From MED-G17 sp963991985 (GTDB lineage: Bacteria; Bacteroidota; Bacteroidia; NS11-12g; UBA9320): a stretch of 7,639 bases of DNA. Position numbers and translations under genes: made by a program. This document shows, piece by piece, positions 6,084 to 7,639 of the stretch. Under the pieces are notes generated by a model. It had not been told where the DNA came from and did not search any database. It saw only the letters and a program-made list of their open reading frames with translations. The first letter of the stretch is position 1. Every line of letters starts with the position of its first letter. Location: positions 1-7,639 of the forward strand of contig CAXDRX010000043.1 in assembly GCA_963991985.1 (NCBI GenBank), read 5' to 3'.

Positions 6084-6908
6084 TTAGTTTTGTAGTAAGT
6101 ACTGTTTTGGGGTATGGCCAAATTTTTTCTTGAATGAGCCAATAAAATGGCTTGTATTCTTGTAACCAAGATTTTCAGCGATTTCTTGAATTTGAAAATT
6201 TCCACTGAGCAATTGATTTTTTGCTTGGTTCAATTTGTACTGACTGATAAATTGATGAATTGTGGTTCCATAGATTTCTTTAAACCCGAGTTTTAAATTG
6301 TGCTCATTCATGCCAATTTCTCTGCTCAATTTCTCAATGGTGATATTCTGGTTCAAGTTTTCTAACAAAATAGATTTTGCTTTTTTGATGATTTCCACAT
6401 TGCGACTATCCTTTAAAAAAGGACAGAGTTGATAATCTATCTTGTCTTTTGGAGAGAAAAGCAAACTTAAAAGCTCCAGAAATTTGGCGTGAAGATATAA
6501 GATTTTTGCGGCCCTTTCTTTTTCCTTGGTCAATATTTGTTCTGCAACATTCCTGATTTCTAGGCTTAGGGATTGTTCGTAATGGTATGGTTTTGTAAAT
6601 GTTTTTTTAATAAGAGAGGAAGTGGCTAGATCATCGGTAAGAAGCTCGTGAAGCTTACCTATATCAATGCAAAAATAAAAACCGTGGAGTGCGCTTTTTG
6701 ATGCTGAAATGATATGAATATTATAAGTAAGATTGGGATGAAAAATGATTTGGAAATGATCATTGGTTAAGCTTCTAGCGTAGTGCTCATTGAAGTTAAC
6801 TTTAAAGGTTTCACCAAGGTTAAAAAGAAAAAATACTTTTTGGGAGGGGAGTTCAACTTTTTGTTGGTCTAGAAGAGGTGAAAACTGAAAATCATGAAAT
6901 TTTTGCAT
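6084..6908 (-). CDS. AraC-family transcriptional regulator, PchR-like
   Basis: This is a cytoplasmic DNA-binding regulator of 274 residues. Residues 1 to about 160 form a variable sensing domain with no motif I can name. Residues about 170-272 are the AraC/XylS DNA-binding domain. The first helix-turn-helix is near 189-212, with IEKLSREIGMNEHNLKLGFKEIYGTTI, and the second is near 238-261, followed by the family signature (QEIAENLGYKNTSHFIGSFKKKFGHTPKQY, 241-270). The NEHNLKLGFKEIYGTTI stretch resembles PchR-type regulators (NEFKLKRGF..VFGTTV), which in other bacteria respond to iron-siderophore complexes; that link is family knowledge and not shown here. ATG at 6908 is the natural start. The gene is divergent from the HmuY-like gene across 161 bp, so it may regulate that gene and itself. 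trxB, 77 bp downstream on the same strand, may or may not share its transcript. Confidence 0.9.
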   Translation of the reverse strand: MQKFHDFQFSPLLDQQKVELPSQKVFFLFNLGETFKVNFNEHYARSLTNDHFQIIFHPNLTYNIHIISASKSALHGFYFCIDIGKLHELLTDDLATSSLIKKTFTKPYHYEQSLSLEIRNVAEQILTKEKERAAKILYLHAKFLELLSLLFSPKDKIDYQLCPFLKDSRNVEIIKKAKSILLENLNQNITIEKLSREIGMNEHNLKLGFKEIYGTTIHQFISQYKLNQAKNQLLSGNFQIQEIAENLGYKNTSHFIGSFKKKFGHTPKQYLLQN

Positions 6909-7069
6909 ATCGCTATTTTTCGTAACAAAGAAATAAAATATTTGTTTATTTTTTTATTCAAATCCTTTAAAACTAACGTTTTGTGTAGAATGGGGTACTT
7001 TTATTTTTTTTGATATTTTTAATGCTAAAATGAGTATTTTGTTGAAATTCCTTTACCTAACCTTGCAGC
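6909..7069. promoter_or_regulatory. Divergent AT-rich control region between the AraC-type and HmuY-like genes
   Basis: This 161-bp gap must hold promoters for both divergent genes. On the plus strand, TTTG (6980-6983) followed after 18 bp by TATTTTTT (7002-7009) is one base off TTTG-N19-TAnnTTTG. A second candidate is TTTG (7009-7012) with TATTTTG (7035-7041), one base short of consensus, about 28 bp before the ATG. On the minus strand, TTTG (6962-6959) and TATTTTAT (6940-6933) are separated by 18 bp. An inverted repeat, AAATAAA / TTTATTT with a 7-bp spacer, lies at 6931-6951. Base composition makes chance matches likely, so individual boxes are uncertain. Confidence 0.45.
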
Positions 7070-7639
7070 ATGAAAAAAACAACATTGTGTGCATTATTGA
7101 TTTTTCCTTTCATGGGCATGTCGCAAGTGGTGAAGGAAAAAGTTGTGATGGGGTCATCCTACGCAAACGAGCTGTTTTACAATTTTAGTGAAGGGCTAAA
7201 ATTGGACAATCCGAGAAGCGCTTGGGATTTGGCATTTACAAATAGTACGATGAGTGCAAGCATTTTAATCAATGATGGCAATGGTGTGTCTTTGCACTTT
7301 TTGTCGGATAACGCTTCTGATTGGTCTGTTGTGGATACTACAGGCAATATGGGGAATCCTATTTATAACTCAGACTCTACATGGGAAATAGGTGCTTTCA
7401 ATGCATTATCAAAAGGAACTTTTGATTATGGCTGGGGGGATTACGACCGAAATACGCACAACGTTAGTGGGAAAAGTATTTTCGCTTTGGTGATGAATGA
7501 TGGCTCGGTTAAGAAAATTTTTGTAGAATACATGAAAGCAAATGGAGATGTCCAGTTCAAAGTGGCCAATTTAGATGGTTCAGATGAGAATTCTTATTCC
7601 TTCAACAAAAAAGATATAACCTTAGGAAACTTTGCCTAT
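7070..7639 (+). CDS. Exported HmuY-like protein, N-terminal part (open at window end)
   Basis: An open frame runs from ATG at 7070 to the last base with no stop, giving 190 residues. MKKTTLCALLIFPFMGMSQ is a signal peptide with likely cleavage before Q19, typical of Bacteroidota. The mature part reads YANELFYNFSEGLKL...SAWDLAFTN (31-58), then DWSVVDTTG (84-92), STWEIGAFNA (103-112), DYGWGDYD (119-126) and KSIFALVMNDGSVKKIFVEYM (135-155). This pattern matches HmuY-like proteins of Flavobacteriia, many of which end in a type A T9SS sorting domain. That domain would lie beyond the window, so T9SS export is inferred. HmuY of Porphyromonas binds heme through two His. Only H77 and H130 are seen in this part, so heme binding is not established. 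It is divergent from the PchR-like regulator. The call rests on remembered family patterns. Confidence 0.7.
   Translation, partial: MKKTTLCALLIFPFMGMSQVVKEKVVMGSSYANELFYNFSEGLKLDNPRSAWDLAFTNSTMSASILINDGNGVSLHFLSDNASDWSVVDTTGNMGNPIYNSDSTWEIGAFNALSKGTFDYGWGDYDRNTHNVSGKSIFALVMNDGSVKKIFVEYMKANGDVQFKVANLDGSDENSYSFNKKDITLGNFAY

Overview
The window looks like a piece of a low-GC Bacteroidota chromosome, probably from a Flavobacteriia-like lineage. Several signs point there. None of the seven visible start codons has a Shine-Dalgarno-like purine run. The Bacteroidota -7 promoter motif TAnnTTTG occurs just before two starts. ParE and the isoprenoid reductase resemble Bacteroidota versions, and the last gene encodes an exported HmuY-like protein of the kind often carried to the surface by the type IX secretion system (T9SS) in this phylum. 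The genus cannot be named from the sequence alone.

Layout. Bases 1-51 are not genomic: they are leftover Illumina Nextera library adapter (P7 tail, i7 index, read-2 transposon adapter). Bases 54-686 (+) hold the C-terminal half of a geranylgeranyl-reductase-family flavoprotein, cut by the adapter junction. A BadF/NAGK-type sugar kinase follows at 720-1574 (+). It meets parE (topoisomerase IV subunit B, 1578-3434, -) tail to tail with 3 bp between the stop codons. Reading leftwards on the minus strand from 6908 come a PchR-like AraC regulator, thioredoxin reductase (trxB), a small exported lytic-transglycosylase-like protein, a membrane-anchored coiled-coil protein of unknown function, and parE. 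All five are co-oriented with gaps of about 31-77 bp. An AT-rich 161-bp region at 6909-7069 separates the regulator from a divergent HmuY-like secreted protein (7070 to the window end, +), which is open at its 3' end.

How the genes may work together. trxB, the transglycosylase, the coiled-coil protein and parE may be partly co-transcribed, but they have no obvious shared pathway; this looks like a housekeeping cluster. The most suggestive functional pair is the PchR-like regulator and the divergent HmuY-like protein, since both families have links to iron or heme acquisition. The most unusual non-coding structure lies at two consecutive starts in the minus-strand cluster. The parE AUG lies in the loop of a perfect 7-bp inverted repeat, and the coiled-coil gene's AUG is partly covered by a 7-bp complement in its leader. 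Each also has a perfect TAnnTTTG box 4-6 bases before the ATG. I see no mobile element, CRISPR array, tRNA or rRNA, no gene-free stretch over 300 bases, and no clear new defence or biosynthetic system.
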